The position numbers and the translations under genes were made by a program. Positions 1 through 7,679 of a stretch of DNA of 64,000 bases are shown here, piece by piece. This stretch comes from CAJXII01 sp965242915. GTDB taxonomy: Bacteria; Campylobacterota; Campylobacteria; Campylobacterales; Arcobacteraceae. Location: the NCBI GenBank assembly GCA_965242915.1, contig CBDETN010000020.1:1-64000 (forward strand), written 5' to 3'. How positions within the stretch are numbered: position 1 is the first letter of the stretch; the number at the start of each line of letters is the position of its first letter. The notes under the pieces were generated by a model, which saw nothing but the letters and a program-made list of their open reading frames with translations, ran no database searches and was not told the DNA's origin.

Positions 1-471
1 TATATAGATATAGATAATCCCAATAATTACTTTAGGAAAAGCTATTATCATCAATATTCCGCTAAATAAAGCAAATATCATTATTACTTTATTAATACCA
101 TCATATCGAAATTGTTTTTTGTCGTTATATATAAAACTAATAAATTTATAAATTTCACAAATATCTTTTATATAGATAATCCGATTATATTTTGTCCTAA
201 TAATTTTATTTTTATAAAATAAAATCTTATTTTGATTGTTTTTTAAAAAAATAATTATTGCTGTCAAATTTATAATAACTATTGCAATTAGCATACATAT
301 AGCAAATATACTTTTTGTATTATTTAAAAGTACTTGAAAATCATCATTTAATAAATATAGCCCAAACAATAGTGCTAAAGATATCATAATTAACCATATT
401 TTACTTAGCAACCAAGCATTATCATCTATCTCAAACAACAACTCATCCTCTTCATTTTCTATTTTTTCCAT
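1..471 (-). CDS. Hypothetical two-pass membrane protein, 3' end outside window
   Basis: An open frame of 157 codons runs leftward off the window edge without a stop. It starts at an ATG ending at 471 and has a good AAGGAG ribosome binding site 5 bases upstream. The protein opens with an acidic stretch (MEKIENEEDELLFEIDD) and then has hydrophobic segments at about residues 25-42, 53-70 and 135-155. A basic, lysine/isoleucine-rich stretch lies between the second and third. The layout resembles small membrane proteins with a cytosolic PH-like loop, but I do not recognise the family. It lies 12 bases downstream of the next hypothetical and is probably co-transcribed with it. Confidence 0.75.
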   Translation of the reverse strand, partial: MEKIENEEDELLFEIDDNAWLLSKIWLIMISLALLFGLYLLNDDFQVLLNNTKSIFAICMLIAIVIINLTAIIIFLKNNQNKILFYKNKIIRTKYNRIIYIKDICEIYKFISFIYNDKKQFRYDGINKVIMIFALFSGILMIIAFPKVIIGIIYIYI

Positions 472-483
472 TTTTATCTCCTT

Positions 484-987
484 TTAATTTGACTTTTTTG
501 TAATTTTAAAAATAAGTTTTCTACCCTCAGCATTAATTTTATATTTACCATTAGATAATTTATTTTTTTGAACATCTACATTTTCATATATATTAAGATA
601 AACATCACTTTTATAACTAGACATACTTTTTAAAAATAACCTAAGACACTTATTTGAATTTAATATTTCAGTATTTGCTATAAAAATAATATCAGATTGC
701 AATAGCCAAGGGTTATTTCTCTTAATATATAATTTTGATTCTTTTTCAATATTATTACACTCTTTATTTTTCCTAAAATCCCATTGAATTCCATGCATCC
801 CTTTGTTGTAATTAGTTACATCTACCCACCAAACTATAACAATATAAAATGGGAAAATAATAAAAATAATTTTTGTCACTTTTTTGATATATTTATTTTT
901 TATCCTTGTTTGAACATAAGTAAAAAATACCCATGCAATAAAAATATAACTCCCAACTATTAAAAATAATATAATAAAAAAATTCAT
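484..987 (-). CDS. Hypothetical membrane-anchored protein
   Basis: This 167-residue protein has two N-terminal hydrophobic segments (about residues 2-24 and 38-56) followed by a roughly 110-residue soluble, lysine-rich domain with two cysteines. A strong AGGAGG site lies upstream of the ATG. It is the first gene of a likely two-gene leftward operon with the partial membrane protein that follows. No catalytic motif is visible and no family was recognised. Confidence 0.75.
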   Translation of the reverse strand: MNFFIILFLIVGSYIFIAWVFFTYVQTRIKNKYIKKVTKIIFIIFPFYIVIVWWVDVTNYNKGMHGIQWDFRKNKECNNIEKESKLYIKRNNPWLLQSDIIFIANTEILNSNKCLRLFLKSMSSYKSDVYLNIYENVDVQKNKLSNGKYKINAEGRKLIFKITKKSN

Positions 988-1034
988 CTCTTATCCTCCT
1001 ATTTCAACTTTAACCAATAAATAATACCAATCCA

Positions 1035-1078
1035 GTGTCACAGTTAGCGTCACAGTTTTTATAAATATTAAAATTTAT
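1035..1078. repeat. Direct repeat copy 1 (about 44 bp), possible IS end remnant
   Basis: The first 26 bases, beginning GTGTCACAGTTAGCG and ending CACAGTTTTT, recur exactly at 1854-1879 in the same orientation. Similarity continues imperfectly (TAAAT, then AAATTTAT) for about 18 more bases. Inside the exact core the 9-mer GTCACAGTT occurs twice, separated by AGC. The two copies flank the secreted-protein gene at 1173-1811. Confidence 0.6.
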
Positions 1079-1140
1079 GCTGCTTTATTTGTATTCTTGC
1101 TTCCTTTGTATTTATAGTTAAAGTATCTATTTTTCCAATT
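1075..1140 (-). pseudogene. Possible C-terminal tail of a decayed transposase
   Basis: On the minus strand a 21-codon open stretch (NWKNRYFNYKYKG, then SKNTNKAA and a stop) ends at the start of the 44-bp repeat. A stop codon precedes it directly. A short basic tail ending just inside a repeated terminal sequence is what an IS right end looks like, so this may be all that remains of one. No family could be assigned. Confidence 0.25.
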
Positions 1141-1172
1141 TTATTTTCTTCGTTTTACATTTAAGTATTTTT

Positions 1173-1811
1173 CTAAACCAAAGATATCTTTTTTAACAAT
1201 TTAATCCATTTGTTAAGTTCATTTTCACTCATAGGAAGTTCTTTGTCTGAATAGGCTTCTCCTTTCCATGCACGATGAATAATATAAATATCCTTTTTTC
1301 CCTGCAGCACAAGATAAAGCCCAATCTCACCAACACCTTTTGGTAGTTCTGGTATAAGAGTTTTTGGAAGTTCTTTAATTCCCATAAGAACAATAACTCC
1401 TGAAACACCATTTATATCCCCTCTAAAGATTTCATCATAGTAAAATTTGTCAGGAGCAATAGAATAGAGTTTTTGCTTTATGAAATCAAGCATCTTTATT
1501 GAAGTTATTCCTTGCGAAACCAAGTTTTCAAACCCTTGGATAGTAAACATATCTTTCCAGTTTTTTAAAGTTTGATTTTTTGGAATATATTCAACAATAA
1601 AATGATTTTTTGTTTGTTTTCTATAAATAGGATTTAAAGGCCATGATTTTGGATGAGAGTAAACTAATGTTTGACTATATATACGCGTAACACTTTTAAC
1701 ATATTCACCTGAAACTTTTATGGTATCTTCAATCATCCATTTGGTTTCTTTTACATATGAATATGAGGACAACGACAGTAACACCATTATAAAAAATATT
1801 TTTTTTAACAT
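1173..1811 (-). CDS. Secreted hypothetical protein
   Basis: The 212-residue product begins with a lysine pair and a hydrophobic core (MLKKIFFIMVLLSLSSYSY), a probable Sec signal peptide with cleavage near residue 19. The mature part is soluble with no obvious metal or catalytic motif, so it is probably periplasmic. A clean AAGGAG site lies 5-6 bases before the ATG. The gene sits alone between two direct-repeat copies (1035 and 1854), in a segment that looks like acquired or rearranged DNA. Function unknown. Confidence 0.75.
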   Translation of the reverse strand: MLKKIFFIMVLLSLSSYSYVKETKWMIEDTIKVSGEYVKSVTRIYSQTLVYSHPKSWPLNPIYRKQTKNHFIVEYIPKNQTLKNWKDMFTIQGFENLVSQGITSIKMLDFIKQKLYSIAPDKFYYDEIFRGDINGVSGVIVLMGIKELPKTLIPELPKGVGEIGLYLVLQGKKDIYIIHRAWKGEAYSDKELPMSENELNKWIKLLKKISLV

Positions 1812-1853
1812 AAAAACTCCTTTTTAAATCTCTAACTTTATTTTATATTATCT

Positions 1854-1897
1854 GTGTCACAGTTAGCGTCACAGTTTTTGTAAATTTTCAAATTTAT
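1854..1897. repeat. Direct repeat copy 2 (about 44 bp)
   Basis: This repeats the 26-base core at 1035-1060 exactly and extends with weaker similarity into an AT-rich stretch. It lies upstream of the secreted-protein gene, so that gene is bracketed by the two copies. No transposase tail like the one next to copy 1 is seen here. The sequence from here to the ISa element at 1978 shows no gene. Confidence 0.6.
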
Positions 1898-1977
1898 TTT
1901 TTCAAATTGAAACTATCTTTTATAAAAAAGCTTGTTGTGCTTTTATAATATATTAGGTGCAGTGTAACATAACAAAA

Positions 1978-3310
1978 TATAATACCCCAAGAAGACAAGA
2001 CAACTTTTTCTAAATCCTTATTCTCTTTTTCACCTGTTACCTTATGCCACAATTTCAACTAATTTATCATAATCCTTATTATTAATTTTTAAACTATCAT
2101 AATAAAAACTCATTGGTTTTTTATAATTTAAAGTTTGATGAAATCTTTTATGATTATAAAAATCAATATAATCTTTCACATCAGTTTTTAACTCTTTAAT
2201 TGTGTTATATTCATTTAGATAAATTCTTTCAACTTTTGCACTTCGCCAGAATCTCTCTATACAAATATTATCAGTAGCTCTACCTTTACCATCCATTGAG
2301 ATAATGATGCCATTATCTTTTAAAGTCTGTGTATGGATATGACTTGTGTATTGACTGCCTTGATCTGTATTAAATATTTCAGATTTACCATATAGCGATA
2401 ATGCTTCATTTAGAACATCCATTGTTAAAGCTGAATCCATAGTGTTGGATATTTTCCAAGATAGTACAGCTTTAGAATACCAATCAATTATAGCTGCTAA
2501 ATAAACCATGCCGCCATTAATCTTGATATATGTTATATCCGTACTCCATACTTGATTTGCTTTTACTATGTCAACTCCTCTAAGCTTGTAAGAGTATTTT
2601 TTATGTTGCTTATCTGGTATTGATAGATTTATTGGTTTAACTGCTAATATTGGCTTTAAACCCATCTCTTGTCTATATTTATAAACAGTATTCAAACTTA
2701 TATTGTATCCATCTTCTAAAAGTTGCTGATGAACTTTTAAAGCTCCATATATTGGTATTTGCTCATAAATATCATTTATCTTATCTTTGAGTGATATTTT
2801 ATGCTTATTTTCTATAGGCTTATAATATAAGCTGCTTGGATTTAATTTTATAAGTTTACATTGAGTTGATACTGAAATATATGTTAGCTTAGACTCTATC
2901 AACTCTTTTTTATTAGATAAGTCCAAGCTTTGTAGCTTTTCCTCAAGCCATTCCTTTTCAACTGTCATTTTACCTACTATCTTTGCATAATCATCTATTT
3001 TAGATTGTAATTTTAAGTTTTCGTCTTTATATTCTTTGATAGCCTTTGCAGGCTCCATTGCCAACTCTGCATTATCCAAAAATATCTTCTTCCAATTTTG
3101 GATATTTTTAGGTGTTATATTATTTTTACTTGCTATCTCATTTAAAGTCTTTTCACCTTTTAAAACTTCTAAAACAATTTTTGTTTTAAATTTTGCTGTA
3201 AATATTCTTCTTTTTGTACTCATTTTTTACCCCTATTAAATATTTTATTATTTTAACTTTTTAGGAATAAGAATCTTATTTTTTCGTTCTTATTTTCTTG
3301 GGGTATTATA
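1978..3310 (-). mobile_element. ISa copy A, IS3-family insertion sequence (1333 bp, intact)
   Basis: The element is bounded by inverted repeats beginning TATAATACCCCAAGAA, read inward from both ends. Its length equals that of the copy at 43964. It encodes one full-length transposase on the minus strand. The flanks carry no matching duplication: the left flank is unique DNA and the right flank is the tail of an IS256 element. The present junctions therefore probably arose by deletion or recombination after insertion. Confidence 0.9.
2042..3223 (-). CDS. IS3-family transposase, single fused ORF (ISa copy A)
   Basis: This 393-residue transposase has an N-terminal helix-turn-helix (residues about 1-50, KTLNEIASKNNITPKNIQNW), a coiled coil (about 55-105) and a DDE integrase core. 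The catalytic acidic residues are visible in WSTDITYIK, FNTDQGSQYTS and the ICIERFWRSAK region, followed by a typical NHKRFHQTL tail. Most IS3 elements split this into orfA and orfB joined by a -1 frameshift. Here both parts are one continuous frame. The product is near-identical to the copy at 44051 and appears functional. Confidence 0.93.
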   Translation of the reverse strand: MSTKRRIFTAKFKTKIVLEVLKGEKTLNEIASKNNITPKNIQNWKKIFLDNAELAMEPAKAIKEYKDENLKLQSKIDDYAKIVGKMTVEKEWLEEKLQSLDLSNKKELIESKLTYISVSTQCKLIKLNPSSLYYKPIENKHKISLKDKINDIYEQIPIYGALKVHQQLLEDGYNISLNTVYKYRQEMGLKPILAVKPINLSIPDKQHKKYSYKLRGVDIVKANQVWSTDITYIKINGGMVYLAAIIDWYSKAVLSWKISNTMDSALTMDVLNEALSLYGKSEIFNTDQGSQYTSHIHTQTLKDNGIIISMDGKGRATDNICIERFWRSAKVERIYLNEYNTIKELKTDVKDYIDFYNHKRFHQTLNYKKPMSFYYDSLKINNKDYDKLVEIVA

Positions 3311-3418
3311 TTTTGAGATTTATCCTCAACTTAGTATATTTTTTAAGGAGATTATGGCAAAATATGAGAAGTGATTAAAAAGAAACTGGTGGGTTTACAC
3401 AGTTTATTTTATACTCTC
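3311..3418 (+). mobile_element. IS256-family right-end remnant
   Basis: Immediately after the ISa end the sequence matches the last codons of the IS256 transposase (FEIYPQLSIFF..KYEK, stop) and its terminal repeat, ending in TTTATACTCTC. The corresponding stretch of the full IS256 is at about 46130-46235. Everything 5' of this piece is gone. It ends one base before the stop codon of the glycosyltransferase gene. Confidence 0.85.
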
Positions 3419-3419
3419 A

Positions 3420-4223
3420 TTAATTTAAAGAAATAGTATTATAAAGTTTTGTATATTTTTCTAAGATAGCATAATTGTTATGTTTAGAAGCACCTTTTAT
3501 TATAATATCTAATTTATAAAGTAGCTCCTTTTGAATCTCAATTTTATATTTACTATTTATATGTTTCTCAAGTGCTTTAATCCTGAAAGTATCCATCATA
3601 GGTGTTTCGAAAGACAGTTGCCCTTTATGACCTGCTGTTTTTGTGATAAGTTCTTCATTAATCAGTCCCAACTCATACTTTAATAAAATCCTAAGCCACA
3701 AATCATAATCTTCACAAGCTTTTAATTTTTCATCAAATAAACCAACTTCATCTAAAATAGATTTATTTAGAAGCAAGGTTGAAGCTCCTATTTTACAAGA
3801 ATGTAAATTGTCTTTAAAACAATACCCGCTTGGCTTCTTTTGATGAGCTTTCTTCTTAATAATTTTATTATTGAATTTCCATAATTCATCTGTATGAGAT
3901 ATTAAAATATTTGGATTTTCTTTATGAAAATTTATCTGTTTTTCCAACTTCTCTTTACACCAAATATCATCACTGTCACAAAATGCTATCCATTTATTTT
4001 GAGCTGTTTTAATTCCCGTATTTCTTGCACTACTAACGCCAAGATTGTCTTGATAAATATATTTGATATCAATATCGCTCAATACCTGCCTTGTATTATC
4101 AGTAGAACCGTCATCAACAACTATTATCTCATCTACTTCAACAGTTTGCTCTTGAATTGATTGAATAGTTCTCAATATAAAATCAGCACGATTAAAAGTA
4201 GGAATTATGACTGAGATCTGCAT
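3420..4223 (-). CDS. Family 2 glycosyltransferase
   Basis: The 267-residue protein is a GT-A fold enzyme that would transfer a sugar from a nucleotide sugar during surface polysaccharide or lipooligosaccharide synthesis. It opens with the GT2 signature (ISVIIPTFNRADFI) and has the VVDDGSTDNT loop near residue 36. A metal-binding CDSDD motif lies near residue 82 and a likely catalytic-base region (ACEDYDLWLRIL) near 170. The soluble enzyme lacks membrane segments. Its stop codon lies one base from the IS256 remnant, so the IS may have trimmed the last residues or the downstream operon. The HAD phosphatase and a small hypothetical lie just upstream on the same strand. Confidence 0.85.
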   Translation of the reverse strand: MQISVIIPTFNRADFILRTIQSIQEQTVEVDEIIVVDDGSTDNTRQVLSDIDIKYIYQDNLGVSSARNTGIKTAQNKWIAFCDSDDIWCKEKLEKQINFHKENPNILISHTDELWKFNNKIIKKKAHQKKPSGYCFKDNLHSCKIGASTLLLNKSILDEVGLFDEKLKACEDYDLWLRILLKYELGLINEELITKTAGHKGQLSFETPMMDTFRIKALEKHINSKYKIEIQKELLYKLDIIIKGASKHNNYAILEKYTKLYNTISLN

Positions 4224-4232
4224 CTGTTTATT

Positions 4233-4415
4233 TTATTTCTTAGGATTTAGGATAGCTTTTAGTTTTTTGGGAAGTTGAGCAAATACTATATTTGCTTTTT
4301 TGATAAAATTATCATCTTTATCAAAACAATTTACATCTACCGACATCTTATTTTGATTGAAAAATACAATTTTCATAGTCATACCATTATGTTCAAAAGA
4401 TAAATTTTTTTCCAT
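4233..4415 (-). CDS. Small hypothetical protein (60 aa)
   Basis: This short basic protein lies between the HAD phosphatase (2 bases upstream) and the glycosyltransferase (9 bases downstream), all leftward, which argues for translation in one operon. The sequence (MEKNLSFEHNGMTMKIVFFN...) looks like a compact beta-rich domain with a lysine-rich C-terminus (LPKKLKAILNPKK). No family was recognised. Confidence 0.65.
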   Translation of the reverse strand: MEKNLSFEHNGMTMKIVFFNQNKMSVDVNCFDKDDNFIKKANIVFAQLPKKLKAILNPKK

Positions 4416-4417
4416 TT

Positions 4418-5056
4418 TTAATCATCTTTCCATTCTAAAAGTTTATTTTGAAGTTCCAGTACAGTTTCAATAGCATTGTCTTCATGATCTGTAAAACCCC
4501 AATTAACTAAAATGGAATCTATATTTGCACTGTTAGCTGATATTAAATCTTTATGACTGTCTCCAACTAAAATAGTATAATTCCTATCAAAATGATGTTT
4601 ATTTATTAGGGCATTTAACATATCAGGATGCGGTTTAGCTTGTACAACTTTATCTGCTCCGATTATATCTTTAAAATAATGATTAATATTTAGATGTTTT
4701 GTCATTTCTATTGCAAAAACAGTACTTGCATTTGTAGCAATAGTAAAAATAAACTCATCTTTTAAAGTTTCTAAAAGATTTGCTATCCCGTCATATAAAA
4801 CAATATCACTTATGCAGTGTTCCTCATAGTAGGTTTCAAAGAGTTCAGTATGTAAATCTGTAAAATTATCAGTTTCATAAAAAAATTCAGCACTGTTTAT
4901 ATGCGGATTATTTATATTTTGGAGTAGATAATCTTTTTCCATAGCTTTTAATCCTGTATTTGTCCTTACATGATTTATAGTATTTGCAATGATATTCCCA
5001 CTGTTTATTAAGGTTCCATCCATATCGAAAATTATTGATTTTTGTATTTTTTTCAT
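4418..5056 (-). CDS. HAD-superfamily hydrolase, phosphoglycolate phosphatase-like
   Basis: The 212-residue protein has all four HAD motifs. These are the nucleophile loop FDMDGTLI (residues about 9-16), the threonine motif TNAS, the lysine in KPHPDML, and the acidic VGDSHKD motif. A helical cap lies between the first and second motifs. This places it with Gph/PGP-type small-molecule phosphatases; the substrate is not determined. I chose the ATG at 5056 because it puts the DMDG motif at the usual distance from the N-terminus. The open frame continues 61 codons further upstream, but that stretch overlaps the divergent NosL-like gene. The ribosome binding site at this start is weak. Confidence 0.85.
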   Translation of the reverse strand: MKKIQKSIIFDMDGTLINSGNIIANTINHVRTNTGLKAMEKDYLLQNINNPHINSAEFFYETDNFTDLHTELFETYYEEHCISDIVLYDGIANLLETLKDEFIFTIATNASTVFAIEMTKHLNINHYFKDIIGADKVVQAKPHPDMLNALINKHHFDRNYTILVGDSHKDLISANSANIDSILVNWGFTDHEDNAIETVLELQNKLLEWKDD

Positions 5057-5126
5057 ATTAAAGCTAATTATATCAAATAAATATAAATCTAATATGGTAT
5101 AATGCAAAAAAATAGAAGGAATTTCT

Positions 5127-5645
5127 ATCAAAAAGAATTTAATATCCATAATTACTGTATTTATTGTTGTATCTGTAATTATTATATTATTTGTGTCGAT
5201 GTCAACATCACAAAATATGACAGTAGTGTATACAGGCAATAGTGCTAAAAAACCAATACCTATTATTTTGGGTAAATTTCAAGATAGTGATTGCGGGATG
5301 GTAATAGATGATATAACTTATGCGTCACAAGTTATAGCTCCAGATGGTAAAACCTGGTTTTTTCATGACCACGGCGGTATGGTGCATTGGCTTGAAAATA
5401 AAGAATTTAAAGATACGGCACTAATTTGGGTAAGAACAAAAGATACCAAAAAATATATTGACGGCAGATATGCTTGGTATAGCAGAACTGATGATACCCC
5501 TATGTTTTACGGTTTTGGAGCTTATGAAAATAAAAAAGACGGTTTGATAAATTTTCAAACTATGTTTACACATATGGTTAGAGGTGAACATTTGGCTAAT
5601 CCTTATGTTAAGAAACAATTGTTAGGGGAGAGCCAAGAAAAATAA
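5127..5645 (+). CDS. NosL-like membrane-anchored copper-binding protein, apparent AUC start
   Basis: The body carries a NosL-type signature, DCGMVIDD followed by YASQV and FHDHGGMVHWLE, with Cys, Met and His residues suited to Cu(I) binding. NosL-family lipoproteins deliver copper to oxidases or nitrous-oxide reductase. The reading frame upstream of the first NTG codon (GTG at 5193) encodes a perfect membrane anchor (KKNLISIITVFIVVSVIIIL). It is preceded by AGAAGGA with six-base spacing to an ATC at 5127. No ATG, GTG or TTG is available for that anchor. It overlaps the next gene by one base (TAATG), so the two are translationally coupled. If translation starts at GTG 5193, the product is 150 residues and lacks the anchor. 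Confidence 0.75.
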   Translation: MKKNLISIITVFIVVSVIIILFVSMSTSQNMTVVYTGNSAKKPIPIILGKFQDSDCGMVIDDITYASQVIAPDGKTWFFHDHGGMVHWLENKEFKDTALIWVRTKDTKKYIDGRYAWYSRTDDTPMFYGFGAYENKKDGLINFQTMFTHMVRGEHLANPYVKKQLLGESQEK

Positions 5646-6352
5646 TGGAAACAGTTGATTTTATATCTATTATTACTATTGCTTTTTTAGGCTCATTTGG
5701 GCATTGTATCGGCATGTGTGGCGGGATAGTAATAGCATACAGCAGTACAAAAATAGGACAAACCTGGGGCAAAACCCAACAAACTTTTGCACATCTTTTA
5801 TATTCATTTGGCAGAATTTTAACTTATGCAATTTTAGGTGCTGTTTTTGGGTATCTAGGAGGGGTTGCCACTTTTTCAAATACTGCTAATGGTATTTTAT
5901 GGTTAGTTGCAGGTTCTGCTATGCTTTTAACCGGACTTTCACTTTTAGGGAAAGTTAAATTTCTAACTTTAATTGAACATTCTTTTTCTTCATCAACCTG
6001 GTACAAAGAAAATTTCAAAGCCTTACTTAGCAGTCAAACTTTATTAAGCTTTTTTTTATTGGGTATGTTAAATGGTCTTTTGCCTTGCGGTTTTGTATAT
6101 TTCTTTGCAATAACAGCTGCTAGTACAGCAAGTCCTTTTTATGGTGCTGTTGTGATGATTATATTTGGTCTCAGTACAATTCCTGCACTTTTTTCACTTG
6201 GATTTTTTGTAGGTCTTTTTAAACAAACCGGTTTACGAAATATCATGATAAAATTAGCCGCAATATCTGTTATTATATATGGCGGATATACTATTTATAA
6301 TGGTTATGACTATTTAGTCAGCCCTGATAGAACTATTTTAGAATGTCATTAA
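5645..6352 (+). CDS. TauE/SafE / DsbD_2-like transmembrane protein
   Basis: The 235-residue protein has about six membrane helices in two pseudo-repeated halves. Each half carries a conserved glycine-cysteine motif: GHCIGMCGGIV near residue 20 and NGLLPCGFVYF near residue 145. This is the UreH/DsbD_2 type annotated as sulfite exporter TauE/SafE. In proteobacteria such proteins are often linked to copper and cytochrome oxidase maturation. The start overlaps the NosL-like stop by one base, which supports a joint role in copper handling at the inner membrane; that role is inferred from context. Confidence 0.82.
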   Translation: METVDFISIITIAFLGSFGHCIGMCGGIVIAYSSTKIGQTWGKTQQTFAHLLYSFGRILTYAILGAVFGYLGGVATFSNTANGILWLVAGSAMLLTGLSLLGKVKFLTLIEHSFSSSTWYKENFKALLSSQTLLSFFLLGMLNGLLPCGFVYFFAITAASTASPFYGAVVMIIFGLSTIPALFSLGFFVGLFKQTGLRNIMIKLAAISVIIYGGYTIYNGYDYLVSPDRTILECH

Positions 6353-6367
6353 TTTATAGGTTATAAT

Positions 6368-7213
6368 TTGCTTTATTACAGTGGATTAATCCAAATACTT
6401 TTAGTTATTTTAGTGCTTTTTATTACTATTGAAACGATAAAGTGGATAAATCATCGTTTACTTTTAAAAGAACTAAAAACTATACCTTTTCCTGAGCATT
6501 ATGAAAAAGTTTTAAAAAAGATTCCGTATTACAATCTTTTATCTCAAGATTTAAAATTAAAACTTCACTATAAAATGATGATTTTTATAGAAGAAAAAGA
6601 GTGGTTAGGGATAAAAAAAGATGTAACTTATGAGATGAAAGTTGTGATTAGCTTTTATGCTTGTTTAATGATTGTTAATTTAGACAAGGAAGTCTATGAA
6701 AACCTAAGTACTATTTATGTGTATCCTTATGAATTTATTCTTGATGAAGTTAAAAGTTATGATGGGATATACACAAAAGAAAAATTTATTTTAGAGGGAC
6801 AAAGTAGTGGAGGGGTTGTAGTTATCTCTTGGCACAATGCAAAAAAAGAAGCTTATCATTTTAAAAATCATAATGTTATAATTCATGAATTTGCACATGA
6901 ATTAGATTTTGAAGATGGAGTTGCCAACGGAGTTCCTGTTTTAGACAACTTAAAATATAAAGCTTGGGCAGATGTTATGTTTAAAACATATAAAGCATTA
7001 AATGCAAAAAGTCTTACAAACAGATTCTGGGGAAAATATAAACTGTTTGGTTCAGGTGGTGCTATTAATGAAGCAGAATTCTTTGCAGTTGCCAGTGAAG
7101 TGTTTTTTGAAAAGCCAAAATCATTACAAAAAAACTTTCCGGAAGTTTATGAGCAGCTAAAACAGTTTTATAAAATAGACACTATCAAATTATTTATAAA
7201 AGGAACCAATTAA
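6368..7213 (+). CDS. mtfA: MtfA-family zinc metallopeptidase
   Basis: The 281-residue protein begins at a TTG codon 15 bases after the previous gene. It has an N-terminal membrane helix (about residues 6-24). The zinc motif VIIHEFAHELD lies near residue 172, with a downstream glutamate in EAEFFAVASEVFFE as probable third ligand, as in MtfA/Mlc titration factor A. In Escherichia coli MtfA is a peptidase that interacts with the glucose repressor Mlc. No Mlc is seen here and Campylobacterota rarely have it, so the biological role is open. It is the third gene of a rightward run. Confidence 0.82.
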   Translation: MLYYSGLIQILLVILVLFITIETIKWINHRLLLKELKTIPFPEHYEKVLKKIPYYNLLSQDLKLKLHYKMMIFIEEKEWLGIKKDVTYEMKVVISFYACLMIVNLDKEVYENLSTIYVYPYEFILDEVKSYDGIYTKEKFILEGQSSGGVVVISWHNAKKEAYHFKNHNVIIHEFAHELDFEDGVANGVPVLDNLKYKAWADVMFKTYKALNAKSLTNRFWGKYKLFGSGGAINEAEFFAVASEVFFEKPKSLQKNFPEVYEQLKQFYKIDTIKLFIKGTN

Positions 7214-7214
7214 T

Positions 7215-7679
7215 ATGTTTAAATATTTCACTTCTTTACTATTATTTATATTTATAACTTCAACATCAGTTTATGCAAAAGATGAAATCTATTTTTTACC
7301 TAAAGATTCACAAATAGTCAAAGAGCATATCTTGAAGATTATAAATAATGCAGATAAAAAAATTGATATAGCGATGTACAACTTCAGCTATAAAAAGTTT
7401 CATAAAGCTCTTAAAAAAGCATCAAAAAAAAATGTTGATGTGACTATTATTTATGGTAAATCAAAATTAAAGTTTTATAAAAAATTAAAATTGATACAAA
7501 CAAAAAGGAAACAGCATATAAAATTAGCTATAATAGATGATAAAATAGTAATATTTGGTAGTGCAAATTGGACTAAAGAATCATTTGAAGATAATTATGA
7601 GATTATCAATATAACAGATGATAAACAAAAAGTTAAAGAATTTATAAAAATATTTAAAGAATTAAAGGAAGAAAATTAA
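7215..7679 (+). CDS. Secreted PLD-superfamily nuclease, single HKD motif
   Basis: The 154-residue product has a signal peptide (hydrophobic residues 5-21, cleavage near VYA-KD). A phospholipase D-fold domain follows with one HxKx4D motif (HIKLAIIDDK) and then GSANWT. Single-HKD enzymes of this size are homodimeric endonucleases of the Nuc type. The related Helicobacter NucT is a membrane-linked nuclease involved in DNA uptake. A periplasmic nuclease is therefore the likely identity. It starts one base after the MtfA stop codon and overlaps the M48 peptidase start by one base. Confidence 0.82.
   Translation: MFKYFTSLLLFIFITSTSVYAKDEIYFLPKDSQIVKEHILKIINNADKKIDIAMYNFSYKKFHKALKKASKKNVDVTIIYGKSKLKFYKKLKLIQTKRKQHIKLAIIDDKIVIFGSANWTKESFEDNYEIINITDDKQKVKEFIKIFKELKEEN

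Noticed and set aside
36..480. Possible regulatory RNA in the AT-rich region of the first 480 bases
   Set aside because: The minus strand is a continuous open frame with a good RBS, so it is a partial coding gene.
5057..5239. An upstream extension of 61 codons to the HAD phosphatase frame
   Set aside because: It overlaps the divergent NosL-like gene, encodes hydrophobic filler with no motif, and puts the DMDG nucleophile loop 60 residues too far from the start.
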